From an uncultured Clostridium sp. (GTDB lineage Bacteria; Bacillota; Clostridia; Lachnospirales; Lachnospiraceae), in assembly GCA_946553025.1 (NCBI GenBank), contig CAMNRM010000037.1:1-50963 (forward strand): a stretch of DNA of 50,963 nt, in the 5' to 3' direction. The number at the start of each line of letters is the position of its first letter. The stretch's first letter is position 1. This document shows, one piece after another, positions 32,275-40,800 of this stretch. Under the pieces are notes generated by a model that worked only from the letters and a program-made list of their open reading frames with translations, made no database searches and was not told the DNA's origin. Position numbers and translations under genes: made by a program.

Positions 32275-33960
32275 CTATATTCCATTTTCCGCATCCATGA
32301 AAAGCTTTTTCTTCCTCTGAATCATCTCCCCGATTCTCTCGATGTACTGCGAAACTTCCTTCACATTCTCGCACCGCTCAACCCGGTTCTCTTCGGGGAA
32401 CAATCGCTTTGTCGTGGTTCCGGCTCCGCAGGCGGCAATCGTTTGCCGCTCTTCCATCATATACACGTTATATAGGCAAGCCTTCCCCTCGCGGGCGTAA
32501 CCGACGTTTTCCAGATTCCCTGCCATGTTCTTCTGCCGGTACAGGTAATAGGGCTTCATCCCCATCGCCCCCGCCTGCTCCGCCGCTAAATCCACCAGCC
32601 CGTCCAGCATTTTGCCGGAAGCCATCGGGTAACCGGCGTACTGCTGCTTCTCCGTATTCAGCCGCGCCGCCCTCTTCAGCGCCAGGCAGTGTACGGTAAG
32701 GCTGTCCGGCCCCAGTGCACGAACCTCGTCTAACGTATGCCGGATTTCCTCTTCTCCCTCTCCCGGAAGGCCGAGGATAATGTCCATGTTAATATTGTCA
32801 AACCCTTCTTCCCGGGCAATAGAAAAGATTTCCTTCACCTGCTCTACGCTGTGCCGCCGCCCGATAAGATCCAGGGTTTTCTGGTTCATCGACTGCGGGT
32901 TAATGGATATTCGACTGCTTCCATAAGCTTTCAAGATCCGAAGCTTTTCCCGGTTTAAGCTGTCCGGCCTTCCCGCCTCCACGGTAAACTCCTCTAAGGC
33001 ATCCGCCGGAAACGTCCGATGCACCATCTCCATTAACGTCTTTAATTCCTCTTCCGGCAATGAGGTCGGTGTGCCGCCGCCGATATAAATCGTCTGCAGC
33101 TTCCTCTCTTCCCCTGCCCATTCCCGCACCATCTGAAGTTCCTTTTGCAGGCAGTTAAGATATTCGCCAAGACGCCCCTTCCATTTTTCAATCGGGTAGG
33201 AGGTAAATGAACAGTACAGACAGGTCGTAGGACAAAAAGGAATCCCCACATACAGGCTGTAGCCATTCTTAGCATCCACTCCGCCAAGAAGCGCCCTCTC
33301 TTCTTTGGCAATTTCTAAGCACAGCTTCCTCTTTTTCTCCCCGACCAGATAATCTTCTTCCAGAAACCCCAAGATCCTCTCGTCACTCCAGCCCAGGGAA
33401 AGCTTTTCTTCGGGGATTTTCACCGGTCGGATTCCCGTCAATGCCCCCCAGGGCAGTTCTTGTTTCGTTTCCAGCATTAAAAGAAAATACAGACGCCGCT
33501 TAATCCGGTTTTTCATCTCCTTCCGGTCAGCGCGGTTCACGGCAAACGGCAGGTTTTCCTCCGCCTCTTTTAAGCCTCTTTCCAGAACCGGAGAAACCTG
33601 CGAAAACACCTCTCGCCAGTCCGCCCTTTCCATTCTGTCCAATTCAGCTTCACCAGCAAACCGTTCTCCGGCTTCACGGTCATCTTTCCTGCTCAAGTCG
33701 GCTTCGCACGCATCTTTCCCGCTTAAATCCGCTTCGCTTTCATCGTTCTGACCCAAGTCCGCCGCTTTTTGAACATCCAGGGCGTACTTTCCTTCTTCTG
33801 TCCCACTGTTGTTCAAAAACCGCCCAGTAACCAGGATATCTGCTTCTGAAAGCTTCTCTGCATAGACAAATCCTGCCCCCGGATAAAATGCCATTAAAAG
33901 TTCCCGGACATCCTGCTCAAACGCCCCATCTTCCAAATCTATCCCTATTGTCACAGCCAT
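32275..33960 (-). CDS. hemZ: HemZ-type radical SAM protein (coproporphyrinogen dehydrogenase-like)
   Basis: The 561-residue protein has a ~230-residue N-terminal extension and a HemN-like radical SAM core beginning LYVGIPFCPTTCLYCSF, with the iron-sulfur cluster Cys243, Cys247 and Cys250. IYIGGGTPTSL, the EFTVEAGRPDS block and SINPQSMNQKTL follow. This extended form is what is annotated HemZ in clostridia, an oxygen-independent coproporphyrinogen dehydrogenase homologue whose substrate in heme-poor anaerobes is uncertain. It sits in the relA-MBL-hemZ neighbourhood common in this group. An Asp/Glu/Ser-rich segment at about 68-100 is made of a 30-bp DNA repeat and looks like a strain-specific insert. 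Confidence 0.88.
   Translation of the reverse strand: MAVTIGIDLEDGAFEQDVRELLMAFYPGAGFVYAEKLSEADILVTGRFLNNSGTEEGKYALDVQKAADLGQNDESEADLSGKDACEADLSRKDDREAGERFAGEAELDRMERADWREVFSQVSPVLERGLKEAEENLPFAVNRADRKEMKNRIKRRLYFLLMLETKQELPWGALTGIRPVKIPEEKLSLGWSDERILGFLEEDYLVGEKKRKLCLEIAKEERALLGGVDAKNGYSLYVGIPFCPTTCLYCSFTSYPIEKWKGRLGEYLNCLQKELQMVREWAGEERKLQTIYIGGGTPTSLPEEELKTLMEMVHRTFPADALEEFTVEAGRPDSLNREKLRILKAYGSSRISINPQSMNQKTLDLIGRRHSVEQVKEIFSIAREEGFDNINMDIILGLPGEGEEEIRHTLDEVRALGPDSLTVHCLALKRAARLNTEKQQYAGYPMASGKMLDGLVDLAAEQAGAMGMKPYYLYRQKNMAGNLENVGYAREGKACLYNVYMMEERQTIAACGAGTTTKRLFPEENRVERCENVKEVSQYIERIGEMIQRKKKLFMDAENGI
33670..33759 (-). repeat. 30-bp in-frame tandem repeat within hemZ
   Basis: Three imperfect 30-bp units (33670, 33700 and 33730) encode EADLSGKDAC-like decapeptides. 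The period is a multiple of three, so the reading frame is kept. Confidence 0.65.
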
Positions 33961-34028
33961 ATCTCTACGCCAACCTCAATCTCTGCCATTATCTCTCTAT
34001 TTCTTTCTCTGCCCGCAGTCCTGTCCCC

Positions 34029-34670
34029 TTACCTCTGATAAGAACTTAGCGGATTATACTTCTTCTCATGCCCAATCGTGGTCTGTGATTCATGCCCCGG
34101 GTAGACATTCACCTCTTCGGGAAGGACAAAAAGCTTATCGACCACGGAGGAAACCAAATCCCGTCCGCTTCCTGTCGGGAAATCCGTCCGCCCGTAGGAT
34201 TCACAGAACAAAGTATCCCCGCTGAACAGCACCTTATCCTCTTCCAGATAATAACACACACTTCCCGCAGTATGTCCCGGTGTGGCAATAACCTTCCACG
34301 TCCTGCCTAACAGAGAAATCTCGTCCCCGTCACCCAAGAATTCCACTTTCTTTAAGGACACACCGTCGCCGTAGGTCACGGAAAGATTCATCGAAGGATC
34401 GCTTAACAGCTTTTCCTCCCCCTTCCCCGCATAGACCGGAAGCTGAAATGCACGAACCAAATCCGGCACGGCGCAGATATGGTCAAAATGCCCGTGCGTT
34501 AAAAGAACAGCCTTGGGCGTTACTCCCAGTTCCCTGCACTGATTTAAGATCACCGGCCCGTTATCCGCCGGATCGATAATTACCCCTTCCATCATTTCGT
34601 CGTCAAAGGCCAGATAACAATTCGTCCCGACAATCCCCAGCACCTGACTTCTGATTTTTAAATTCCCCAT
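34029..34670 (-). CDS. MBL-fold hydrolase, glyoxalase II-like
   Basis: The start at 34670 follows GGGAGGGAG; the frame is open six codons earlier. The 213-residue protein carries the metallo-beta-lactamase zinc motifs: THGHFDH at about 63-69, PGHTAGS, SGDTLF with the bridging Asp, and the final PGHE. Short glyoxalase II-like members hydrolyse thioesters such as S-acyl-thiols, but the substrate here is unknown. It lies between relA and hemZ on the same strand, a conserved clostridial arrangement. Confidence 0.88.
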   Translation of the reverse strand: MGNLKIRSQVLGIVGTNCYLAFDDEMMEGVIIDPADNGPVILNQCRELGVTPKAVLLTHGHFDHICAVPDLVRAFQLPVYAGKGEEKLLSDPSMNLSVTYGDGVSLKKVEFLGDGDEISLLGRTWKVIATPGHTAGSVCYYLEEDKVLFSGDTLFCESYGRTDFPTGSGRDLVSSVVDKLFVLPEEVNVYPGHESQTTIGHEKKYNPLSSYQR

Positions 34671-34766
34671 AAGCACACTCCCTCCCATTCTCCCATTTTT
34701 TTCTTTTTTTGTCTTTTCGCTCGTTTGCTCTTTTGCTCGTTTATATCTCCCTGACCGATGAACCCT

Positions 34767-37049
34767 TTACCCCGCCGACCGTTCGATATCCAGAACGCTC
34801 TCTATCTGGCGGATCTTGTCAATCAGCCGGTTTAATTCCTCCACCCCATGGATATCAAAACTCATGGAAATGGTTGCCTTTCCCTGCTTGCTGGTGCGGA
34901 CATTCATGGAGGTAATATCAATCTGCTTTTCCGTAAACACCTTGGAAATATCCACAAACAACCCTATTCGATTATTGGCATAGACCTTAATTTCCGTCGA
35001 ATACGTCGTACTTCCGCTGTCTGCCTCGGGCTTCTGCCACTCGGCGTCAATCAGTCTTGCCTTCTCGTCTTCCGGCAGATAAATCATGTTGATGCAGTCC
35101 GTCCGGTGGATGGAAATTCCTCTTCCCCGGGTGACAAAGCCCACGATCTCATCGCCGGGTACAGGGTTGCAGCACTTGGAAAACCGCACAGCCAAATCAT
35201 GAATTCCCTTAACGACAATGCCGCTCTTGGACTTGCGGGCGGGTTCCTGCCCGTTATTGGTCATCTCGGTCAGTTCTTTCAGAATAGAAGTATCCGTCAC
35301 ATCCTTCTTGTTCTTCTTCTCCCGCTCTTCAAGCATCTTATTGATGACCTGACCTTCTTTTAATCCGCCGTGTCCAATCGAGGCCAGCACCGAATCCCAG
35401 TCCCTGAAGGCATAGCGGCGCATAACCTTTTCCATATATTCCGGTTTGCCAATCTCCGAATAATTAATCCCCTTGGCCTTGCAGTAGCGGTCAATCATAT
35501 CCTTTCCGCGGAGAATATTATCCTCTTTCAGTTCTGCCTTAAACCACTGGTTAATCTTATTCTTTGCCTGGGTGCTCTTGACCAAAGCCAGCCAGTCCCG
35601 GCTGGGTCCCTTGGAATTCTGCGAAGTAAGGATCTCAATCCTGTCCCCGTTTTGAATCACGTAGTCAATGGGCACCAAACGGCTGTTCACCTTCGCCCCG
35701 ACCATCTTATTCCCCACGGCGCTGTGAATGGCGTAGGCAAAATCAATGGGCGTGGAGCCGCTGGGAAGGTTTTTCACATCCCCCGAAGGCGTAAAGCAGT
35801 ACACCGTATCGGAAAACAGGTTTAAATCGCTCTTAATCAGGCTTAAAAATTCCTTGGAATCATCGGTATCCCTCTGCCACTCCAAAATCTGGCGCAGCCA
35901 GCTTAACTTGGCTTCCTCACTGCCCGCAGCCACCTGCCCGCTTCCGCTCTCCTTGTACTTCCAGTGCGCAGCGATTCCGTATTCCGCCGTCCGGTGCATC
36001 TCAAAGGTGCGAATCTGAATCTCAAACGGCTGTCCGCTGCTGCTGATCAGCGTCGTGTGCAGCGACTGGTACATGTTCGGCTTCGGCATGGCGATAAAGT
36101 CCTTAAACCGCCCCGGAATCGGCTTATACATCTCATGGATCACGCCCAGGGCCGCATAGCAGTCCTTCACGGAATCCACAATAATCCGCACGGCAAACAC
36201 ATCGTAAATCTGATCCAGGGTCTTATTCTGGTTGACCATCTTCCGGTAAATGCTGAAGAAATGCTTTACCCGGCCATCCACCTTCGCCTCAATCTCCGCC
36301 TCCTGGATGTGCTCTCTGACCTCATCGACAATCTCTTCCACGAAAGCTTCTCTTGCCCCCTGGCCGAGGGAAATCTTATTCGCCAGTTCCTGAAAAACCT
36401 CCGGCTCCAGATATTTTAACGATAAATCGTCCAATTCCACCTTAATCTTGGAAATCCCCAAACGGTCGGCAATGGGGGAATAAATATCCAGCGTTTCCCT
36501 GGCCTTCTCCTTCTGCTTTGCCGGGGACTGAAACTGCAGCGTCCGCAGATTGTGCAGCCGGTCAGCCAGCTTAATTAAAATCACGCGGATATCCTTTGCC
36601 ATGGCTAAAAACATCTTCCGAAGATTTTCTGCCTGAAGTTCCACCTTATCCGCCGACCAGGACAACTGGGTAAGCTTCGTCACCCCGTCCACCAAAAGGG
36701 CAACCTCCTCGCCGAACTCCTGCTTTAATTCATCCAGGGTCATAACGGTATCTTCAACTACATCATGAAGAAGCGCCGCCTCCAGTGTTTCCTTATCCAT
36801 CTCCAAATCCGCCAGAATAATCGCCACGCACAGAGGATGGATAATATAGGGTTCACCCGACTTGCGCTTCTGTGCCTTATGTGCCTCCTTAGCAATCTGG
36901 TAGGCTTTTTCAATCATACTGATATCGTCCGACGGATGATAACGGCGGATACTCTTAATCAAGTCCGCATACAGCCTCCCCGGACTGGTAAATGACGCCG
37001 GGGCCTCCAATTCAATATCTAATTTTTCCTTCATTTCATCATTCACCAT
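34767..37049 (-). CDS. relA: bifunctional (p)ppGpp synthetase/hydrolase RelA/SpoT
   Basis: The 760-residue protein is of full length for the Rel family. Domains in order: HD hydrolase (about 50-200, with HPLCVAIILADL and ALLHDVVEDT), RelA synthetase (DVFAVRIIVDSVKDCYAALG, AMPKPNMYQSLHTT), TGS (DTVYCFTPSGDVKNLPSGST), a helical/zinc-finger-like region (FSKCCNPVPGDEIVGFVTRG) and a C-terminal ACT domain (IKVYANNRIGLFVDISKVF). It makes and degrades the alarmone (p)ppGpp on ribosomes during amino acid starvation. The ATG follows AGGTGATC. Upstream it is separated from the MBL/apt genes by a copy of the structured element. Confidence 0.95.
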   Translation of the reverse strand: MVNDEMKEKLDIELEAPASFTSPGRLYADLIKSIRRYHPSDDISMIEKAYQIAKEAHKAQKRKSGEPYIIHPLCVAIILADLEMDKETLEAALLHDVVEDTVMTLDELKQEFGEEVALLVDGVTKLTQLSWSADKVELQAENLRKMFLAMAKDIRVILIKLADRLHNLRTLQFQSPAKQKEKARETLDIYSPIADRLGISKIKVELDDLSLKYLEPEVFQELANKISLGQGAREAFVEEIVDEVREHIQEAEIEAKVDGRVKHFFSIYRKMVNQNKTLDQIYDVFAVRIIVDSVKDCYAALGVIHEMYKPIPGRFKDFIAMPKPNMYQSLHTTLISSSGQPFEIQIRTFEMHRTAEYGIAAHWKYKESGSGQVAAGSEEAKLSWLRQILEWQRDTDDSKEFLSLIKSDLNLFSDTVYCFTPSGDVKNLPSGSTPIDFAYAIHSAVGNKMVGAKVNSRLVPIDYVIQNGDRIEILTSQNSKGPSRDWLALVKSTQAKNKINQWFKAELKEDNILRGKDMIDRYCKAKGINYSEIGKPEYMEKVMRRYAFRDWDSVLASIGHGGLKEGQVINKMLEEREKKNKKDVTDTSILKELTEMTNNGQEPARKSKSGIVVKGIHDLAVRFSKCCNPVPGDEIVGFVTRGRGISIHRTDCINMIYLPEDEKARLIDAEWQKPEADSGSTTYSTEIKVYANNRIGLFVDISKVFTEKQIDITSMNVRTSKQGKATISMSFDIHGVEELNRLIDKIRQIESVLDIERSAG

Positions 37050-37141
37050 CTGATCACCTGCCTGTTTACTCTATTCTCTGGAACTAATGTTACGGTTCGC
37101 CCGTTCACAGCAACGAATTTACACCCTGTAGTACGTAAGTC

Positions 37142-37310
37142 AAAGGAAACTCGGAATCCACTTCGTTACTTCCTCGTAATCCTATGCTGCTATCGCAGCT
37201 TGTCAGATGGGGCTTGCACCCCACCTGACACAAGTAAGTCCCCCAACCCACCGCTTTCGTCTTTGCGACTTAGAAGCGGGGGACTTACTTGATAGGTTAA
37301 AATTCTTTTT
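37142..37310. repeat. ~170-bp structured dispersed element, copy 2
   Basis: This copy is in the same orientation as the one at 15416 and is nearly identical, including the three hairpins (GCTGC/GCAGC, TGTCAG-TGGGG/CCCCA-CTGACA, AAGTCCCCC/GGGGGACTT). Substitutions lie mainly in loops and flanks. It sits between relA and the MBL hydrolase gene. The remaining parts of the gene-free stretch 37050-37416 show only GTTCACAG-like words related to the 33-bp repeat family. Confidence 0.7.
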
Positions 37311-37416
37311 AGTCACATTATAGTAATTTTTGTCTGAAAATGCAAGTAAAACCGCACAGCGCCGCAAACTGCCATAACAAATGATGCTGTCCGCACGTTC
37401 ACAGCCGCTAAAAAAT

Positions 37417-38256
37417 CTACAAATAAAGGCAGCTTCCCGCCCCAAAATACCCGCCGCGAATTCCCTTTTCCGCAAGAATCGGCGCAAATACCGTTCCTGT
37501 ACAGTGGTTAAATGCCGCCAGCTCCACACCAAGGTGCTTTAAGGCGTCCCCGGTCCACAACAGCCTTTCTTTGGATGCCCCGGTAAGATGGGTTCCTCCG
37601 ATAACGGCAAAAACCGGGCGGTTCAGTTTCTTTGTCACGGTTTCAACCATGTTGATAATACCCGGATGACTGCACCCCGCGATAACGACAAGACCTTTTT
37701 CGGTTTCCGCCGCCAGACAAATCTCCTCGTCAAAGGGATCGGAAACCATAACCCCTCGTTCTACCTCTTTGATAAACCGCGCAGGTGGAATTTCCTCTGG
37801 ATGAGTTCTATCAAATCCACCCACGGCCCACAACCCTTTTCCCAGCGCCCGTACATCTTCACAGATCCATTGTTGCCCGGTTCTCTGCCTTAAATACGCT
37901 TTGGTAAAGCCGCAGCCCAGATAAACCGGAAAATCCTGCTCTTTTGCGTATTTTTCCTGGAAAAACGCCTTTTCGCTGCCAAGCACAGCCGTGGCCTTTG
38001 CCTCACTCACCCCATAGTCATCCGCCCACAAAAATCCTGCACAGTGATCGTAATGGCTGTGGCTGAATACAAGATAATCCAGTTCATGAAAAGGAACCCC
38101 AAGCCGTCTTCCGTTCTCCCAGGTTTCCCTTCCCTGGCCAAAGTCAAAAAGCAGCTTCCTTTCTCCTGCCTCCAGATAAAGTGATAAGCCGTGTTTAGCC
38201 GTAAGCCCCTTATTCCCCGAAACCACGTTATCCATCACACATAAAATCCTTACCAT
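37417..38256 (-). CDS. MBL-fold metallohydrolase
   Basis: The start at 38256 is preceded by GGGAGGCGG; another ATG four codons upstream overlaps that site. The 279-residue protein has the motif SHSHYDHCAGF for zinc binding, an internal GCSHPGIINMVE and a C-terminal block IGGTHLTGA. This pattern is typical of the MBL subgroup related to the archaeal dihydropterin-ribofuranosylaminobenzene phosphate synthase. Members in bacteria have no settled function. It follows apt on the same strand, 75 bases beyond the apt terminator region. Confidence 0.85.
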   Translation of the reverse strand: MVRILCVMDNVVSGNKGLTAKHGLSLYLEAGERKLLFDFGQGRETWENGRRLGVPFHELDYLVFSHSHYDHCAGFLWADDYGVSEAKATAVLGSEKAFFQEKYAKEQDFPVYLGCGFTKAYLRQRTGQQWICEDVRALGKGLWAVGGFDRTHPEEIPPARFIKEVERGVMVSDPFDEEICLAAETEKGLVVIAGCSHPGIINMVETVTKKLNRPVFAVIGGTHLTGASKERLLWTGDALKHLGVELAAFNHCTGTVFAPILAEKGIRGGYFGAGSCLYL

Positions 38257-38284
38257 ACCGCCTCCCATGCAACCTCATGCATAC

Positions 38285-38319
38285 AAAAAAACTGGCCTGC
38301 ATATTTATGCATAAGCCAG
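38285..38319 (-). terminator. terminator after apt
   Basis: On the minus strand CTGGCTTATGCAT and ATGCAGGCCAG form a long stem around AAAT, followed by seven T residues, 13 bases after the apt stop. Confidence 0.8.
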
Positions 38320-38331
38320 CCTTCACGCCTC

Positions 38332-38856
38332 TTAATTTCCTTCATAGGCAATCAAAGTTTCCACATCGTACTTTTTCAGCCTTTCTCTTCCCTTCAAGCC
38401 TTTTAATTCCATAACAAAGCAAATTTTCACCACTTCTCCGCCAAGCTGCTCCACCAGGCCGGTAATGGCTTCAATCGTTCCCCCGGTAGCAATCAAGTCA
38501 TCCACAATCACAACCTTCTGCCCTGGCTTTATGGAATCTTTATGCATCTCAATCACTGCACTGCCATACTCCAAATCATACTCTGCACTGATGGTTTCGC
38601 AGGGAAGCTTTCCTTTCTTTCTTACCGGGACAAAGCCCTTGTGCAGCATATAAGCCACCGGAACACCAAAGATAAATCCCCGTGACTCCGGCCCTACAAT
38701 AACATCAAAATCAACGCCGTCTAACATGGCTATCAGCTGGTCAATGGCAAGATGCAGTCCTTCGCTATCCTGCAGAATCGTCGTAATATCCCGGAAAATA
38801 ATTCCCGGCTCCGGAAAATCCGGTATGCTTCTTACAAAGTCTTCAACCTTTTTCAT
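38332..38856 (-). CDS. apt: adenine phosphoribosyltransferase
   Basis: The start at 38856 follows TTGGAGGCGGCAG and gives 174 residues, the standard length. The PRPP-binding motif VVIVDDLIATGGT is at about 117-129, and the family blocks SIPDFPEPGIIFRDIT, GPESRGFIFG and RKKGKLPCETIS are all present. It converts adenine and PRPP to AMP in purine salvage. It has its own consensus promoter and terminator, so it is probably a single-gene transcript. Confidence 0.95.
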   Translation of the reverse strand: MKKVEDFVRSIPDFPEPGIIFRDITTILQDSEGLHLAIDQLIAMLDGVDFDVIVGPESRGFIFGVPVAYMLHKGFVPVRKKGKLPCETISAEYDLEYGSAVIEMHKDSIKPGQKVVIVDDLIATGGTIEAITGLVEQLGGEVVKICFVMELKGLKGRERLKKYDVETLIAYEGN

Positions 38857-38921
38857 CTGCCGCCTCCAAAATAAAATAAATACCTGGTTACTGTAAACAT
38901 GCAAACAGCAACAATACCTGT

Positions 38922-38950
38922 ATTATACCTGTTTTTTGCTCTTCTGTAAA
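38922..38950 (-). promoter_or_regulatory. apt promoter
   Basis: TTTACA (38945-38950) and a consensus TATAAT (38922-38927) on the minus strand are 17 bases apart, about 65 bases upstream of the apt start. Confidence 0.65.
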
Positions 38951-38969
38951 CCTTTAGTTACGATTCGCA

Positions 38970-39092
38970 GGTCTGCGCACCTGTTGCGTTACTGTTCACA
39001 TGGGTCTGCGCACCTGTTGCGTTACTGTTCACATGGGTCTGCGCACTTGCTGCGTTACTGTTCACATGGGTCTGCGCACTTGCTGCGCTGAC
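38970..39092. repeat. 33-bp direct tandem repeat
   Basis: Three full units (38970, 39003 and 39036) and a partial fourth (39069) abut without spacers. Each begins GGTCTGCGCACYTG and ends GTTACTGTTCACATG. Two positions vary between the first and last copies (ACCTGTTG versus ACTTGCTG). It lies between xerD and the apt promoter. A solitary related unit is found upstream of spo0A. Confidence 0.8.
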
Positions 39093-39114
39093 CGTATATT
39101 AAACCGGGCAACCC

Positions 39115-39975
39115 TTACTTTTGCCCTGCCCTGGCTGAACAATAAGCGGTGTAAATCTGCGTTGTCGCCATATCCGAATGCCCTAACATGTTCTGGACGG
39201 CACGGACATCGGCACCGTTTTTCAGCAGATGAGCGGCAAAGGAATGGCGAAGGCTGTGGGGCGTAATATCGCTTTGAATTCCTGCCATCTCCCCATAATA
39301 TTTAATAATCTTCCAGAAGCCCTGACGGCTCATGGCCTTTCCGCTGCAGTTGACAAACAGCCAGTTCGATTCCTTTCCCTTTAGAAGGGTTTCACGGCCG
39401 TTTTCCAGATAATCCACTAATGCCTTCTTGGTCGTGCGTCCAAAGGGGATGTTGCGCTCCTTCTGGTCATCCTTACAGGTAATAAACCCTACCGGTAAAT
39501 TGACATCCGTCAGTTCAAGATGCACGAGTTCTGAAACCCGGATTCCTGTGGCATAGAGAAGTTCGAGCATGGCCTTATCCCGGATTTCCTTAGGTTTTTT
39601 TCCCTTGGGCTGGGCCATCAATGTTTCAACCTCTTCAACAGAAAGAATGGTCGGTGCCTTTTTTTCAATCTTTGGTGCCTTCAGCAGTTCTGCGGGATCT
39701 TTTGGAATCCTTCCCAGACTGAATTCATAATGAAAAAAAGCTTTCATCGATGCCAGCATCCGGGAAATCGTCGTCGTCGCCTTCCCCTCACGCTCCAAAT
39801 ATAAAATATAGGAATTCAAACTGGTTTTCGTCACCTTGCCGACCTCGGTAATTCCCTGTTCCTCCAGATAGGCCGACAACTGCATTAAATCCCTCCGATA
39901 AGAGAGTTCTGTATTTTTGGATGTTTTCTTCACTTCCCGCAGATACTCTGCAAAATTCGTTATATCACTTAACAT
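39115..39975 (-). CDS. xerD: site-specific tyrosine recombinase XerD
   Basis: The start at 39975 follows GGAGGAAAAG, giving 286 residues. The N-terminal SAM-like domain (residues 1-90) is followed by the catalytic domain with Arg in ATGIRVSEL, the HSLRHSFAAHLL box, the LGHSDMATTQIYT box and its Tyr nucleophile. With XerC it resolves chromosome dimers at dif. Its location among housekeeping genes argues for the chromosomal XerD rather than a mobile-element integrase. No attachment-site duplication is seen. Confidence 0.88.
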   Translation of the reverse strand: MLSDITNFAEYLREVKKTSKNTELSYRRDLMQLSAYLEEQGITEVGKVTKTSLNSYILYLEREGKATTTISRMLASMKAFFHYEFSLGRIPKDPAELLKAPKIEKKAPTILSVEEVETLMAQPKGKKPKEIRDKAMLELLYATGIRVSELVHLELTDVNLPVGFITCKDDQKERNIPFGRTTKKALVDYLENGRETLLKGKESNWLFVNCSGKAMSRQGFWKIIKYYGEMAGIQSDITPHSLRHSFAAHLLKNGADVRAVQNMLGHSDMATTQIYTAYCSARAGQK

Positions 39976-40032
39976 CTTTTCCTCCACATCGTGCAGGTTT
40001 CACGTTATCGTTCATGTGTTTTCGGTTATATG

Positions 40033-40052
40033 ACAGAAGCGTCAAAAGGTCT
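40033..40052. repeat. short repeat/hairpin word, copy 1
   Basis: CAAAAGGTCTTTTGCCGCTT contains the small palindrome CAAAAGgtCTTTTG and recurs at 40753. Both copies follow the stop of a minus-strand gene, so they may be weak 3'-end structures. Confidence 0.4.
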
Positions 40053-40103
40053 TTTGCCGCTTCTTATGATACAGATGCTTTGCACTTCGTGCTCCTGGTA
40101 TCA

Positions 40104-40679
40104 TTATATAAACCACGGATTGACAAAAGCCTCCAGTCCTGCCCCGCCGCATAAAAGAAGAGCCGCAGTCACTGCCAGAAGCGGACGAACTTTCGCCTTT
40201 CCTTCCAGTCCCTGCCAAAGCAAAAGCCCCCAGGCCGGCAGATACAAAAGCATCTGGGGAAAACAGGAAAGGAAAAACGACGGCAGGCCCATCATTCCCC
40301 ACTCAACCGTATAAACCGTAATAATCCAGCCGAGAATAAAGCCCATATAACCCGCCAAAAGACAAAAACAAAACGCGGCACAGACCGTAAGACCAAACAG
40401 CCAGCCAAGCCCGCCTTCCTTCAGACGCCTTCCGCAGAGATAGGCAAATTTTTCTTTATCCCCCGGCTGTTTCCTCCAGGGCATACTTTTAAATACCATC
40501 CGTTCTAAGTCTGCCCATTCCCCGCGGTTTTTTTCAGCTTCTGCATAAGCAATCCCTTCCGGCCCTGCCCGTTTTACATTCTCCCGGTTTCCCACAAGCG
40601 TCCCGGCCAAAATCCCGGCCCAGAAGCAAAGCCAGCATACCAGCCAAACATTGATCCGCACATGCCCAAAATATCCCAT
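40104..40679 (-). CDS. SpoIIM-like membrane protein
   Basis: The 191-residue protein has four or five hydrophobic segments: about 12-30, 90-110 (FGLTVCAAFCFCLLAGYMGF), 111-131, 133-155 and 165-185. The middle part (GYMGFILGWIITVYTVEWG, then GLPSFFLSCFPQMLLYLPAW) resembles the stage II sporulation protein M family. SpoIIM works in the engulfment complex of the mother cell. The assignment is by pattern only, since the protein lacks some of the expected N-terminal similarity. It lies between xerD and a NUDIX gene. Confidence 0.6.
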   Translation of the reverse strand: MGYFGHVRINVWLVCWLCFWAGILAGTLVGNRENVKRAGPEGIAYAEAEKNRGEWADLERMVFKSMPWRKQPGDKEKFAYLCGRRLKEGGLGWLFGLTVCAAFCFCLLAGYMGFILGWIITVYTVEWGMMGLPSFFLSCFPQMLLYLPAWGLLLWQGLEGKAKVRPLLAVTAALLLCGGAGLEAFVNPWFI

Positions 40680-40752
40680 AAAAGATTCCCTGTCCGTCCT
40701 CCGTTAAAGCTAATCTATGCAGGAAACCCTTTTTATAGTATGGCACAGGCAT

Positions 40753-40774
40753 AAAAAGGTCTTTTGCCGCTTTT
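40753..40774. repeat. short repeat/hairpin word, copy 2
   Basis: This is the second copy of the AAAAGGTCTTTTGCCGC word found at 40033, here 27 bases beyond the NUDIX gene stop and followed on the minus strand by a run of T residues after the palindrome. Confidence 0.4.
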
Positions 40775-40800
40775 TTTGCTACGGATTTCTCCTTATCCTC

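Noticed and set aside
38970-39266. The 33-bp repeat as a CRISPR array, or as a small Cys-rich repeat protein (MGLRTCC units)
   Set aside because: The units abut directly without spacers, no cas gene is present, and the open frame has no ribosome binding site and simply translates the repeat.
39115-39975. XerD-like gene as the integrase of a genomic island
   Set aside because: It lies among housekeeping genes, matches chromosomal XerD in length and motifs, and no flanking direct repeats or tRNA target are seen next to it.
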